Of a stretch of 64,000 nucleotides of DNA, positions 17,682-25,539 are shown in pieces (position 1 is the first letter of the stretch; each line of letters starts with the position of its first letter). The notes below the pieces were generated by a model. That model was not told the DNA's origin and made no database searches. It was given only the letters and a program-made list of their open reading frames with translations. Origin of the DNA: Kluyvera sp047971185 (GTDB lineage: Bacteria > Pseudomonadota > Gammaproteobacteria > Enterobacterales > Enterobacteriaceae); contig NZ_JBKDZH010000021.1 of the NCBI RefSeq assembly GCF_047971185.1, positions 14,554-78,553 of the forward strand, given 5' to 3'. The position numbers and the translations under genes are program-made.

Positions 17682-18212
17682 ATGTCTGAGTCAAAAAGAC
17701 TGTTTTTCGCCATCGCGATCCCGCCGAAAATCCAGAAGCAGCTGGTGCAGTGGCGCGCGGATTGTTTCCCCGCCGATGCGGGCGTGCCGGTGGCGGCAGC
17801 CAATATGCACATGACGCTAGCCTTTCTGGGGGAGGTCAGCGCGGAGAAACAGCGCGCGCTGGCGGCAATGGCGGGGCGCATCCATCAGCCCGGCTTTACG
17901 CTGCATCTTGACGATGCCGGGCAGTGGCTGCGCTCGCGGGTGGTCTGGCTCGGTACGCGCCAGCCGCCGCGCGGGCTGCTACAGCTGGCCAATATGCTGC
18001 GCGCCCAGGCCGCCCGCAGCGGCTGCTATCAAAGCCCGCAGCCGTTTCACCCGCACCTGACGCTGCTGCGCAACGCCGGGCAGGCGGTGCCGATCCCCCC
18101 ACCCGGCTTTCACTGGGAAATTCCGGTCACCGAGTTTGCGCTGTACGAGTCGCGCTTTACCGGCGGCCGCACGCGATATACGTCGTTGCAGCGCTGGACG
18201 CTCAACGAATAA
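17682..18212 (+). CDS. thpR: RNA 2',3'-cyclic phosphodiesterase (2H family)
   Basis: Small cytosolic enzyme, formerly LigT, that hydrolyses 2',3'-cyclic phosphates on RNA ends and can join tRNA halves in vitro. It is 176 aa, the E. coli length. Both catalytic HxT motifs are present: NMHMTLAFLG near residue 43 and FHPHLTLLR near residue 127. The start MSESKRLFFAI is the first sensible ATG; the frame is open further upstream only as an antisense shadow of hrpB. It is followed after 13 bp by sfsA, probably on one transcript. Confidence 0.95.
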   Translation: MSESKRLFFAIAIPPKIQKQLVQWRADCFPADAGVPVAAANMHMTLAFLGEVSAEKQRALAAMAGRIHQPGFTLHLDDAGQWLRSRVVWLGTRQPPRGLLQLANMLRAQAARSGCYQSPQPFHPHLTLLRNAGQAVPIPPPGFHWEIPVTEFALYESRFTGGRTRYTSLQRWTLNE

Positions 18213-18225
18213 TTAAGGAAATCCG

Positions 18226-18948
18226 ATGCAGTTTACCCCCGCGCTTCAGTCCGCGACGCTTATCAAACGCTATAAGCGTTTTCTCGCCGATGTCACGACG
18301 CCGAAAGGCGAAATTTTTACTCTGCATTGCCCGAATACCGGCGCAATGACCGGCTGCGCGACGCCGGGCGATACAGTGTGGTATTCCACATCAGAAAATA
18401 CTAAGCGTAAATATCCCCATACGTGGGAATTAACCCAGACCCAGAACGGGGCTTTTATTTGCGTCAACACGTTGCGGGCTAATACCCTCGCCAAAGACGC
18501 TATTCTGGCGGGCCGCATCCCCGAACTGACCGGCTACAACACCCTGAAAAGCGAAGTGAAATATGGTGGAGAGAACAGCAGAATCGACATCATGTTACAG
18601 GCAGATGATCGCCCCAACTGCTATATTGAAGTGAAGTCAGTCACGCTGGCGGAAAATGAGTTCGGCTATTTTCCCGATGCAGTGACCGTGCGCGGACAGA
18701 AGCATTTGCGCGAGCTAATGGGCGTTGTGGCCAGCGGCGATCGTGCGGTTTTGCTGTTTGCAATATTGCACTCAGCCATTGAATATTTCTCTCCAGCACA
18801 CCATATTGATGCTAAATACGCACAGTTGTTGCAAGAAGCACAAAAACAGGGGGTGGAAATTTTGGCTTATAAAGCGGAACTTTCTGCCGATAAGATGACT
18901 CTGATATCGCCGTTACCCGTTTCGTTAACGCGGGGTGGAGTTGAATAG
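18226..18948 (+). CDS. sfsA: SfsA family DNA-binding / putative nuclease protein
   Basis: 240-aa protein known in E. coli as a multicopy activator of maltose fermentation and reported to bind DNA. The core has the nuclease-fold signature LHCPNTGAMTGCATPG and IDIMLQADDRPNCYIEVKSVTL, where D and EVK are the usual PD-(D/E)XK-like metal residues. It is slightly longer at the C-terminus than the 234-aa E. coli protein. An AAGGA RBS lies 8 nt before the ATG. It lies between thpR and dksA as in E. coli. The biochemical role is uncertain. Confidence 0.94.
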   Translation: MQFTPALQSATLIKRYKRFLADVTTPKGEIFTLHCPNTGAMTGCATPGDTVWYSTSENTKRKYPHTWELTQTQNGAFICVNTLRANTLAKDAILAGRIPELTGYNTLKSEVKYGGENSRIDIMLQADDRPNCYIEVKSVTLAENEFGYFPDAVTVRGQKHLRELMGVVASGDRAVLLFAILHSAIEYFSPAHHIDAKYAQLLQEAQKQGVEILAYKAELSADKMTLISPLPVSLTRGGVE

Positions 18949-19104
18949 AAAGTGTTCGGGCTGCGGCGTAAATACGCTTTTCCTCACAGCATTGTCAAGT
19001 GTTACGTTTAGATAATTGCCATCCGGAAAAGCATCTGCTATTTATAGCGGCCTGATTTTTCCCCCGAACACGGGGATCGATAGTGCGTGTTAAGGAGAAG
19101 CAAC

Positions 19105-19560
19105 ATGCAAGAAGGGCAAAACCGTAAAACATCGTCCCTGAGTATTCTCGCCATCGCTGGGGTGGAGCCGTACCAAGAGAAGCCAGGCGAAGAGTATATG
19201 AACGAAGCCCAGCTGGCGCACTTCAGACGTATTCTTGAAGCATGGCGTAATCAACTTAGGGATGAAGTCGATCGCACCGTTACACATATGCAGGACGAAG
19301 CTGCAAACTTCCCGGATCCGGTAGACCGTGCCGCACAGGAAGAAGAGTTCAGCCTCGAACTGCGTAACCGCGATCGTGAACGCAAGCTGATCAAAAAGAT
19401 CGAGAAAACGTTGAAGAAAGTCGAAGACGAAGATTTCGGCTACTGCGAATCATGCGGTGTTGAAATTGGTATTCGTCGTCTGGAAGCGCGTCCAACGGCT
19501 GACCTGTGCATTGACTGCAAAACGCTGGCAGAAATCCGCGAAAAGCAGATGGCAGGTTAA
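19105..19560 (+). CDS. dksA: RNA polymerase-binding transcription factor DksA
   Basis: 151-aa co-factor of ppGpp that enters the RNA polymerase secondary channel and reshapes promoter kinetics in the stringent response. Residues ~35-110 form the coiled coil, with the tip DPVDRAAQEEE bearing the two essential aspartates. The zinc finger follows (CESCGVEIG ... CIDC). The ATG at 19,105 follows AAGGAG at 7 nt. A strong terminator lies between it and gluQ. Near-identical to the E. coli protein. Confidence 0.98.
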   Translation: MQEGQNRKTSSLSILAIAGVEPYQEKPGEEYMNEAQLAHFRRILEAWRNQLRDEVDRTVTHMQDEAANFPDPVDRAAQEEEFSLELRNRDRERKLIKKIEKTLKKVEDEDFGYCESCGVEIGIRRLEARPTADLCIDCKTLAEIREKQMAG

Positions 19561-19583
19561 GAGAACGCTAACACTCTATCTTC

Positions 19584-19617
19584 AAGGCGGGAGTCTCTCC
19601 CGCCTTGTCATTTTTTT
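19584..19617 (+). terminator. dksA-gluQ intergenic terminator
   Basis: A perfect 10-bp stem (AAGGCGGGAG / CTCCCGCCTT) with a 3-nt loop is followed four bases later by seven T. It ends ten bases before the gluQ start. In E. coli a terminator in this position limits read-through from dksA into gluQ; the same control is likely here. Confidence 0.92.
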
Positions 19618-19626
19618 GCCATAAAC

Positions 19627-20523
19627 ATGTCAACACAACCTTATATAGGGCGCTTTGCCCCTTCCCCTTCCGGTGAGCTGCATTTCGGCTCGTTGATTGC
19701 CGCTCTTGGCAGCTATCTCCAGGCCCGTGCTCGGCAGGGTATCTGGCGAGTCCGTATCGAAGATATCGACCCTCCTCGTGAAGTTCCCGGTGCTGCAACC
19801 ACCATTTTGCATCAGCTGGAACATTACGGCCTGCACTGGGACGGCGATGTGCTGTGGCAGTCGCAGCGTCACGATGCCTATCGCGAAGCGTTAGCGTGGT
19901 TGAAAGCGCAGGATCTCTGCTATTACTGCACCTGCACGCGCGCGCGTATTCAGCACATCGGCGGCACCTACGATGGCCACTGCCGCGACCTGCATCACGG
20001 CCCGGAAAACGCCGCCCTGCGACTGCGTCAGACGCACCCGGTGATGGCGTTCACCGATCTGCTGCGCGGTACTCTGCAAGCCGACGAACGCCTGGCGCGC
20101 GAAGATTTTATCATTCATCGTCGCGATGGATTATTTGCTTATAATCTCGCGGTGGTGGTGGACGATCATTTTAAGGGCGTCACCGAAATCGTACGCGGCG
20201 CCGATTTGATTGAACCGACCGTCAGGCAAATCTCGCTTTACCAGCAGTTTGGCTGGCCAGCGCCTGACTATATTCACCTGCCGCTGGCATTGAATGGAGA
20301 AGGTGCTAAACTTTCCAAGCAAAATCATGCACCTGCTCTACCTGCTGGCGACCCGCGTCCGGTTATCATTCAGGCGCTGCGCTTTTTAGGCCAGCCCGTT
20401 CCGGCGCAATGGCAGGATATCAGCACGGCTGATATATTGCACAATGCGGTGGCGCAGTGGTCGCTTGCCGCGGTGCCAGAGACGGCGAAGATCAATCCGC
20501 CATTCTCAAATGCGTTATGCTGA
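19627..20523 (+). CDS. gluQ: Glutamyl-Q tRNA(Asp) synthetase
   Basis: 298-aa paralogue of the catalytic domain of glutamyl-tRNA synthetase. It activates glutamate and attaches it to queuosine in the anticodon of tRNA-Asp. The class I signature is FAPSPSGELHFGSL; the KMSKS-like loop is KLSKQNHAPAL. Zinc ligands are seen in CYYCTCTRAR ... YDGHC. No anticodon-binding domain follows, as expected for this family. Expression probably depends on read-through of the dksA terminator directly upstream. Confidence 0.96.
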   Translation: MSTQPYIGRFAPSPSGELHFGSLIAALGSYLQARARQGIWRVRIEDIDPPREVPGAATTILHQLEHYGLHWDGDVLWQSQRHDAYREALAWLKAQDLCYYCTCTRARIQHIGGTYDGHCRDLHHGPENAALRLRQTHPVMAFTDLLRGTLQADERLAREDFIIHRRDGLFAYNLAVVVDDHFKGVTEIVRGADLIEPTVRQISLYQQFGWPAPDYIHLPLALNGEGAKLSKQNHAPALPAGDPRPVIIQALRFLGQPVPAQWQDISTADILHNAVAQWSLAAVPETAKINPPFSNALC

Positions 20524-20578
20524 GCTATGATTAGCCGCTATTTTTTGTCCCAAAAGTCTAAAACTACCGAGGTGCACC

Positions 20579-21976
20579 ATTTTTACCCGAGTCGCTAATT
20601 TTTGCCGCAAGGTGCTGAGCCGTGAGGAGAGCGAGGCTGAAAACGCCATCGCAAAACCTGCTATGACCGTCATTCCGCGCGAGCAGCACGCTATTTCCCG
20701 CAAAGATATCAGCGAAAACGCCCTCAAGGTTCTTTATCGTTTGAACAAAGCGGGCTACGAGGCTTACCTCGTCGGCGGCGGCGTTCGCGATCTGCTGCTG
20801 GGCAAAAAACCCAAAGATTTCGACGTGACCACCAGCGCCACCCCCGACCAGGTGCGTAAGCTGTTCCGCAACTGCCGTCTGGTTGGCCGTCGCTTCCGCC
20901 TGGCCCACGTCATGTTTGGCCCGGAAATTATTGAAGTCGCCACCTTCCGTGGCCATCACGAAGATGGTCAGTCCGATCGCGCGACCTCCCAGCGCGGGCA
21001 AAACGGCATGCTGCTGCGCGACAACATCTTCGGCTCCATCGAAGAAGACGCCCAGCGCCGCGACTTCACCATCAACAGCCTTTATTACAGCGTCGCGGAT
21101 TTCACCGTACGCGACTATGTTGGCGGCATGCAGGATCTGTCAGACGGCGTCATCCGCCTGATCGGCGATCCGGAAACCCGCTACCGTGAAGATCCGGTAC
21201 GCATGCTGCGCGCCGTGCGCTTTGCCGCCAAACTGGATATGCGCATCAGCCCGGAAACCGCCGAGCCGATCCCGCGTCTGGCTACCTTAATGCACGACGT
21301 GCCGCCGGCGCGTCTGTTTGAAGAGGCGCTCAAGCTGCTACAGGCGGGCTACGGCTTTGAAACCTACAAGCTGCTGCGCGAATACAACCTGTTCCAGCCG
21401 CTGTTCCCGACCATCACCCGCTACTTCACCGAAGACGGCGACAGCCCGATGGAACGCATCATCGCTCAGGTGTTGAAGAACACCGACAACCGCATTCGTA
21501 ACGATATGCGCGTTAACCCGGCGTTCTTGTTCGCCGCGATGTTCTGGTATCCGCTGCTGGAAATGGCGCAGAAAATCGCTCAGGAGAGCGGGCTGGCCTA
21601 TTACGACGCTTTCGCGCTGGCGATGAACGACGTGCTGGACGAAGCCTGCCGTTCGCTGGCGATTCCAAAACGCATTACCACCCTGGTGCGCGATATCTGG
21701 CAGCTACAGCTGCGCATGTCTCGCCGTCAGGGTAAACGCGCGTGGAAGCTGATGGAGCATCCTAAATTCCGCGCCGCCTACGACCTGCTGGCGCTGCGCG
21801 CCGAAGCCGAAAACAACCACGAATTGCAACGCCTGACCCAATGGTGGAGTGAATTCCAGGTGGTCGCGCCGCCGGCGCAAAAAGAGATGCTCAACGATCT
21901 GGGTGATGAACCGGATACCCGCCGTCGCCATCGCCGCCCGCGTAAACGCGCGCCGCGCCGTGAAGGTAGCGCGTGA
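20579..21976 (+). CDS. pcnB: Poly(A) polymerase I, AUU start codon
   Basis: Adds 3' poly(A) tails to RNA and so promotes its decay; also controls ColE1-type plasmid copy number through RNA I. Catalytic landmarks are LVGGGVRDLLLGKKPKDFDV (nucleotidyltransferase G-motif and DxD) and RRDFTINSLYY. The basic C-terminus RRRHRRPRKRAPRREG is typical. Homology extends upstream of the first ATG or GTG to IFTRVANFCRKVLSREE, and an ATT codon at 20,579 follows GAGGTG at 4 nt. This gives 465 aa, the E. coli length. E. coli pcnB is known to use AUU, a very rare initiator. Confidence 0.95.
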   Translation: MFTRVANFCRKVLSREESEAENAIAKPAMTVIPREQHAISRKDISENALKVLYRLNKAGYEAYLVGGGVRDLLLGKKPKDFDVTTSATPDQVRKLFRNCRLVGRRFRLAHVMFGPEIIEVATFRGHHEDGQSDRATSQRGQNGMLLRDNIFGSIEEDAQRRDFTINSLYYSVADFTVRDYVGGMQDLSDGVIRLIGDPETRYREDPVRMLRAVRFAAKLDMRISPETAEPIPRLATLMHDVPPARLFEEALKLLQAGYGFETYKLLREYNLFQPLFPTITRYFTEDGDSPMERIIAQVLKNTDNRIRNDMRVNPAFLFAAMFWYPLLEMAQKIAQESGLAYYDAFALAMNDVLDEACRSLAIPKRITTLVRDIWQLQLRMSRRQGKRAWKLMEHPKFRAAYDLLALRAEAENNHELQRLTQWWSEFQVVAPPAQKEMLNDLGDEPDTRRRHRRPRKRAPRREGSA

Positions 21977-22452
21977 CCGTCGTTTATATCGCCATCGGCA
22001 GCAACCTCGCCTCTCCGCTGGAGCAGGTGAACGCTGCCGTTGAGGCTATTGGCGCTATCCCTGAAAGCCGTATTATCCGCGTCTCTTCATTTTATCGTAC
22101 CCCGCCGCTCGGCCCGCAGGATCAGCCAGACTACCTGAACGCCGCCGTGGCGCTGGAAACCAACCTTGCGCCAGAAGCGCTGCTGGACCATACCCAGCGT
22201 ATTGAGCAGCAACAGGGTCGTGTTCGCAAGGCTGAACGCTGGGGGCCGCGTACGCTGGACCTCGACATCATGCTTTTTGGCGATCGGCTGATTAACAGCG
22301 AGCGCCTGACGGTACCGCACTACGATATGAAGCGCCGGGGCTTTATGCTGTGGCCGCTGTTTGAAATTGCCCCTGAACTTCATTTTCCTGATGATGGTCA
22401 ACCGCTGACTGAGTATCTGAATCAGATCTCACCTTATCCCGCTCGCTGGTAG
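21973..22452 (+). CDS. folK: 6-hydroxymethyl-7,8-dihydropterin pyrophosphokinase
   Basis: 159-aa cytosolic enzyme of folate synthesis that transfers pyrophosphate from ATP to hydroxymethyldihydropterin. Motifs present are IAIGSNLASPLEQVNAA at the N-terminus and the family signature WGPRTLDLDIMLFGD with the metal-binding aspartates. The start is GTG, overlapping the pcnB stop by four bases (GTGA), so translation is coupled to pcnB. K-12 has panB-panC further on; here the second fimbrial operon intervenes as it does in K-12. Confidence 0.97.
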   Translation: MTVVYIAIGSNLASPLEQVNAAVEAIGAIPESRIIRVSSFYRTPPLGPQDQPDYLNAAVALETNLAPEALLDHTQRIEQQQGRVRKAERWGPRTLDLDIMLFGDRLINSERLTVPHYDMKRRGFMLWPLFEIAPELHFPDDGQPLTEYLNQISPYPARW

Positions 22453-23047
22453 TTTAACCTTACGATCAACAGAATAATTCTGGAATAAAAACCTGGATTG
22501 GCAATAGGCGAACGGCGCTACCGTCGTTGCGCTAATAATGCGTCAGTCTTACGAAAATCATTACATTAAGAACATTGAATATTATATTAATTAATATTAA
22601 CACCTTTTTGTTTACATTATATGCCAATCTTTAATACCTACAACATGATTTTTCCTACAATTATTTTTTAAAACAACTAACACTCACAATTGCATATAAA
22701 AAAATAATAAAACCCACCTAAAAAAGCACATCTACCAAAACAGCAAATATCCTTACACGCTATTCACAACCAAGCTAAAATTTATTTATCAAATCAACCA
22801 GGCCCACCATGCATAGAGTTAACATCGTCACCACAGAATAAAAAATTCACCATGTAAATGTTATGCAGAAAATCCCCCTCACCTGACAACAAATCACATG
22901 AATAATATTAAAAATATCAATCCAAAAAAGAAGAAAAATAAACATCATGAATTTTACAAACACAACCAATATCGTGTTTAATGCCCACGAAACAATATGA
23001 CACACTGTAACACATGTAATTCTATAACTTTCTATAAGGATATTGTC
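22453..23047. other. AT-rich upstream region of second fimbrial operon
   Basis: About 600 bp with no gene that I can support, very AT-rich from 22,550 on. It must contain the promoter and any silencer or activator sites for the yad-type fimbrial operon. Just before the first pilin gene there is a short direct repeat (TCTATAACTT TCTATAAGG). I saw no clear invertible segment. Confidence 0.5.
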
Positions 23048-23638
23048 GTGAAGAAAAAAATTATCGCCCTCTCAGTGGCATTCTCTGCAGCTCTGCTCTC
23101 CTCCTCTGCCTTTGCTCTTGATGGCGGTCAAATCGACTTTGCAGGCCTGGTTAGCGATAACACCTGTACACCGCACGTCAATGGCGGCAGTCAGGACGGT
23201 CAGGTGCAGCTAAACACGGCCAAAACGGCAGATATTAACGCTAATTCGGGCGTAGCGAGCAGCGCTGTCGGCGTTCAGCCAGAACCGTTCTATATTACCG
23301 TTGACTGCGGCACCAGTAACACCAATGCGAACGCGAATCTGAGCATGTCCTCTACCTTCTTTAGCAACAGCAACGGTACGCTAAACAACGATGACTCCAT
23401 CTCAGAACCGGCAACCGGCGTCAACCTGGCGATCCACGCGGTTGATAGCAGCGGTTCTGCGCAGGCCTACACTCAGGTGAAGATTAACGATGCCAGCGAT
23501 GTGCATACCCAGGCCTTTGATGGCAACGGTGTGGCGAAATTTAACTTCGTAGTATCCTACGTTAAACAATCCAATGCGGTACCTGTTAGCGCAGGCTACG
23601 TGAAATCGAACACGGCCTATACCCTTACCTACAATTAA
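23048..23638 (+). CDS. yadN: Major fimbrial subunit YadN-like, copy 1
   Basis: Exported pilin of 196 aa. I take the GTG at 23,048 (AAGGA seven bases upstream) because it gives a regular signal peptide (KKKIIALSVAFSAALLSSSA, then FALDGG). The mature part has the cysteine pair DNTCTPH and TVDCGTS and the terminal strand NTAYTLTYN. It resembles E. coli YadN (GLV.DNTC, GTLNND.SI, AGYVK.NTAYT). A second gene 465 bp downstream encodes a near-identical mature protein with a different leader. A hairpin follows the stop, so much of the mRNA may carry this gene alone. Confidence 0.88.
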   Translation: MKKKIIALSVAFSAALLSSSAFALDGGQIDFAGLVSDNTCTPHVNGGSQDGQVQLNTAKTADINANSGVASSAVGVQPEPFYITVDCGTSNTNANANLSMSSTFFSNSNGTLNNDDSISEPATGVNLAIHAVDSSGSAQAYTQVKINDASDVHTQAFDGNGVAKFNFVVSYVKQSNAVPVSAGYVKSNTAYTLTYN

Positions 23639-23654
23639 TCGATGATACTCAAGG

Positions 23655-23688
23655 AGCTATCTTACTTTCGAGATAGCTTCTTCTTATT
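23655..23688 (+). terminator. Hairpin terminator after pilin copy 1
   Basis: An 8-bp stem (AGCTATCT / AGATAGCT, 8-nt loop) is followed by TCTTCTTATT. It lies 17 bp after the stop of the first pilin gene and could end or reduce transcription toward the second copy. Confidence 0.65.
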
Positions 23689-24103
23689 AACGTCTGGAAA
23701 CTCAAAGCCATTGAGAAACATGAGCAGCGCTCAGCAGCCTTGCATTAAGTTTTAATTAAAAAACATTTAATTATTTAAGATTATATAAAAAACAACCAAT
23801 AAACAAAGAATAAATAAATACAAAGAATATATTTAACGTATCAAACAGACAGATAAATAACCAAAAATAATGATACGCGTTTTTTTACACTATCAAAGAT
23901 GGCGCATATAGGAAAAGTTCGATTAACGACACTAAGGAATATCTGGTGTATGAGATGTAATTATTAAAACAAAATCAAATCATTGGTTTTACCAATCAAA
24001 AAGAGCGAAGTATCCGAACACGATATTTTTATACTTACAGAGCTCTTGTTATAATAATCGCGTCTGTAACGACATTTAATTTTTTTAACAAGGATATTTC
24101 AAC
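23689..24103 (+). promoter_or_regulatory. AT-rich spacer with likely promoter for pilin copy 2
   Basis: This 415-bp gap has no gene. It is AT-rich and holds an exact TATAAT at 24,050-24,055, about 50 bp upstream of the second pilin ATG, though no good -35 element is visible. A small inverted repeat, ATTGGT-TTT-ACCAAT, is at 23,982-23,996. Together with the hairpin after copy 1, this suggests the second pilin is transcribed separately. Confidence 0.5.
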
Positions 24104-24688
24104 ATGAAATTAAAGTTAATCGCTTTATCACTGGTTCTGTCTGCAGCTTCCACATCTGCCTTTGCAGTCGACGGCGGTCAGGTTGATTTCGCCGGTCTGG
24201 TCAGTGATAACACCTGTACTCCGCATGTTAACGGCGGCAGCCAGGATGGGCAGGTTCAGTTGAACACCGCTCAAACAGCAGACATCAGCAACGATCTGGG
24301 CGTACAAACCAGCGCTGTCGGCGTCCAGCCGGAATCGTTCTATATCACCGTAGATTGCGGTACCAGCAACACCAACAGCACAGCTCATCTGAGCATGGCG
24401 TCAACCTTCTTCAGCAACAGCGAAGGTACGCTGAACAACGATGACTCTATTTCCGAGCCGGCAACAGGCGTCGCCCTTGCAATTCACCAGATCGATGGTT
24501 CCGGCTCCGCGCTGGCCTATACCCAAGTAAAAGTGAACGATGCCAGCGATGTCCATGATGCGAACTTTGACCCGAATGGCGTTGCGAAATTCAACTTCGC
24601 CGTCTCTTACGTCAAACAGTCTACTGCAGTTCCAGTGACCGCAGGCTACGTGAAATCCAACGTCGCGTACACCCTGACTTATAACTAA
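24104..24688 (+). CDS. yadN: Major fimbrial subunit YadN-like, copy 2
   Basis: Exported 194-aa pilin, a tandem paralogue of the gene upstream. The signal peptide (MKLKLIALSLVLSAASTSAF) differs, while the mature part is almost the same (VDGGQVDFAGLVSDNTC ... VAYTLTYN), differing mainly around residues 65-75, 115-130 and 145-165. An AAGGA RBS lies 9 nt before the ATG. It directly precedes the chaperone gene, so this is the copy that shares a transcript with the assembly genes. Whether both copies enter the same fibre is unknown. Confidence 0.88.
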   Translation: MKLKLIALSLVLSAASTSAFAVDGGQVDFAGLVSDNTCTPHVNGGSQDGQVQLNTAQTADISNDLGVQTSAVGVQPESFYITVDCGTSNTNSTAHLSMASTFFSNSEGTLNNDDSISEPATGVALAIHQIDGSGSALAYTQVKVNDASDVHDANFDPNGVAKFNFAVSYVKQSTAVPVTAGYVKSNVAYTLTYN

Positions 24689-24766
24689 TAGCCGTACTTT
24701 AATAAGGGGGAGTATTGCGTGATTTCACACGATATTCCCCTTCCAGAACACCATGGAGGAATACCA

Positions 24767-25510
24767 ATGACCAGGATGCGTCGTTCTCTTTTTTCAATCT
24801 TATTTACTGTCACGGCACTGTCAGCTGTTCAGCCCGCAATGGCAGATATTATCCTTTCCGGCACCCGAATTGTTTATAAAGAGGCGCAAAAAGACACGAC
24901 CATTCGCCTGGAGAATAAAGGTTCCCGTCCCGCCCTGGTACAAAACTGGCTGGACGACGGCGATCAAAATGCCGACCCCAGTATTATCAACGTGCCCTTT
25001 AACGCCACTCCGCCGGTTTCTCGTATTGAGCCCGGCCGCGGTCAGACGGTAAAACTCACCTACACGGCGAGCCGCGTATTACCGAAAGATCGCGAAAGCA
25101 TCTTCTGGTTCAATGTGCTGGAAGTCCCCCCCAAAATGAAAGAGGCCGATGTAAAAGAAAAAAATATTTTGCAGCTGGCTTTTCGCACCCGCATAAAACT
25201 GTTTTACCGCCCGGACGGCCTGGAAGGAACACCATCAGAGGCACCAACGAAATTACAGTGGCGCGTACAGCAAAAAGCAGGAAAACCGGTGGTCCACGTC
25301 ATTAACCCCACAGGGTACTTTGTCTCATTTAATAAGGTAGAGGCGGTTGTCGGCGGACGAAAATATACCGTTTCGGCCTCGATGGTCGCCCCCAAAGGTG
25401 AATCCGATTTCCCCATTCCCGGCTTAAACGGCACCCCGGCGAAAACCAGCATTAGCTATATTGCGATTAATGACTTTGGCGGCGCAATTAGCGGCAAGGT
25501 GGACATTTAA
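24767..25510 (+). CDS. ecpD: Periplasmic fimbrial chaperone (EcpD/YadV)
   Basis: PapD-family chaperone of 247 aa for the yad-type fimbria. I place the start at the ATG at 24,767 after GGAGG; an in-frame GTG 16 codons upstream has no RBS. A signal peptide ends near QPAMA. The first domain shows GTRIVYKEAQKDTTIRLENKG and the family signature LPKDRESIFWFNVLEVPPK; ILQLAFRTRIKLFYRP leads to domain two. It is 29 bp from the usher gene. Same position as in E. coli. Confidence 0.93.
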   Translation: MTRMRRSLFSILFTVTALSAVQPAMADIILSGTRIVYKEAQKDTTIRLENKGSRPALVQNWLDDGDQNADPSIINVPFNATPPVSRIEPGRGQTVKLTYTASRVLPKDRESIFWFNVLEVPPKMKEADVKEKNILQLAFRTRIKLFYRPDGLEGTPSEAPTKLQWRVQQKAGKPVVHVINPTGYFVSFNKVEAVVGGRKYTVSASMVAPKGESDFPIPGLNGTPAKTSISYIAINDFGGAISGKVDI

Positions 25511-25539
25511 CGCTTACATTTAATCTTTCGGATGCGCCA

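Noticed and set aside
22453..23047. Invertible promoter switch ahead of the yad-type fimbriae
   Set aside because: No pair of matching inverted repeats at suitable spacing and no recombinase gene nearby.
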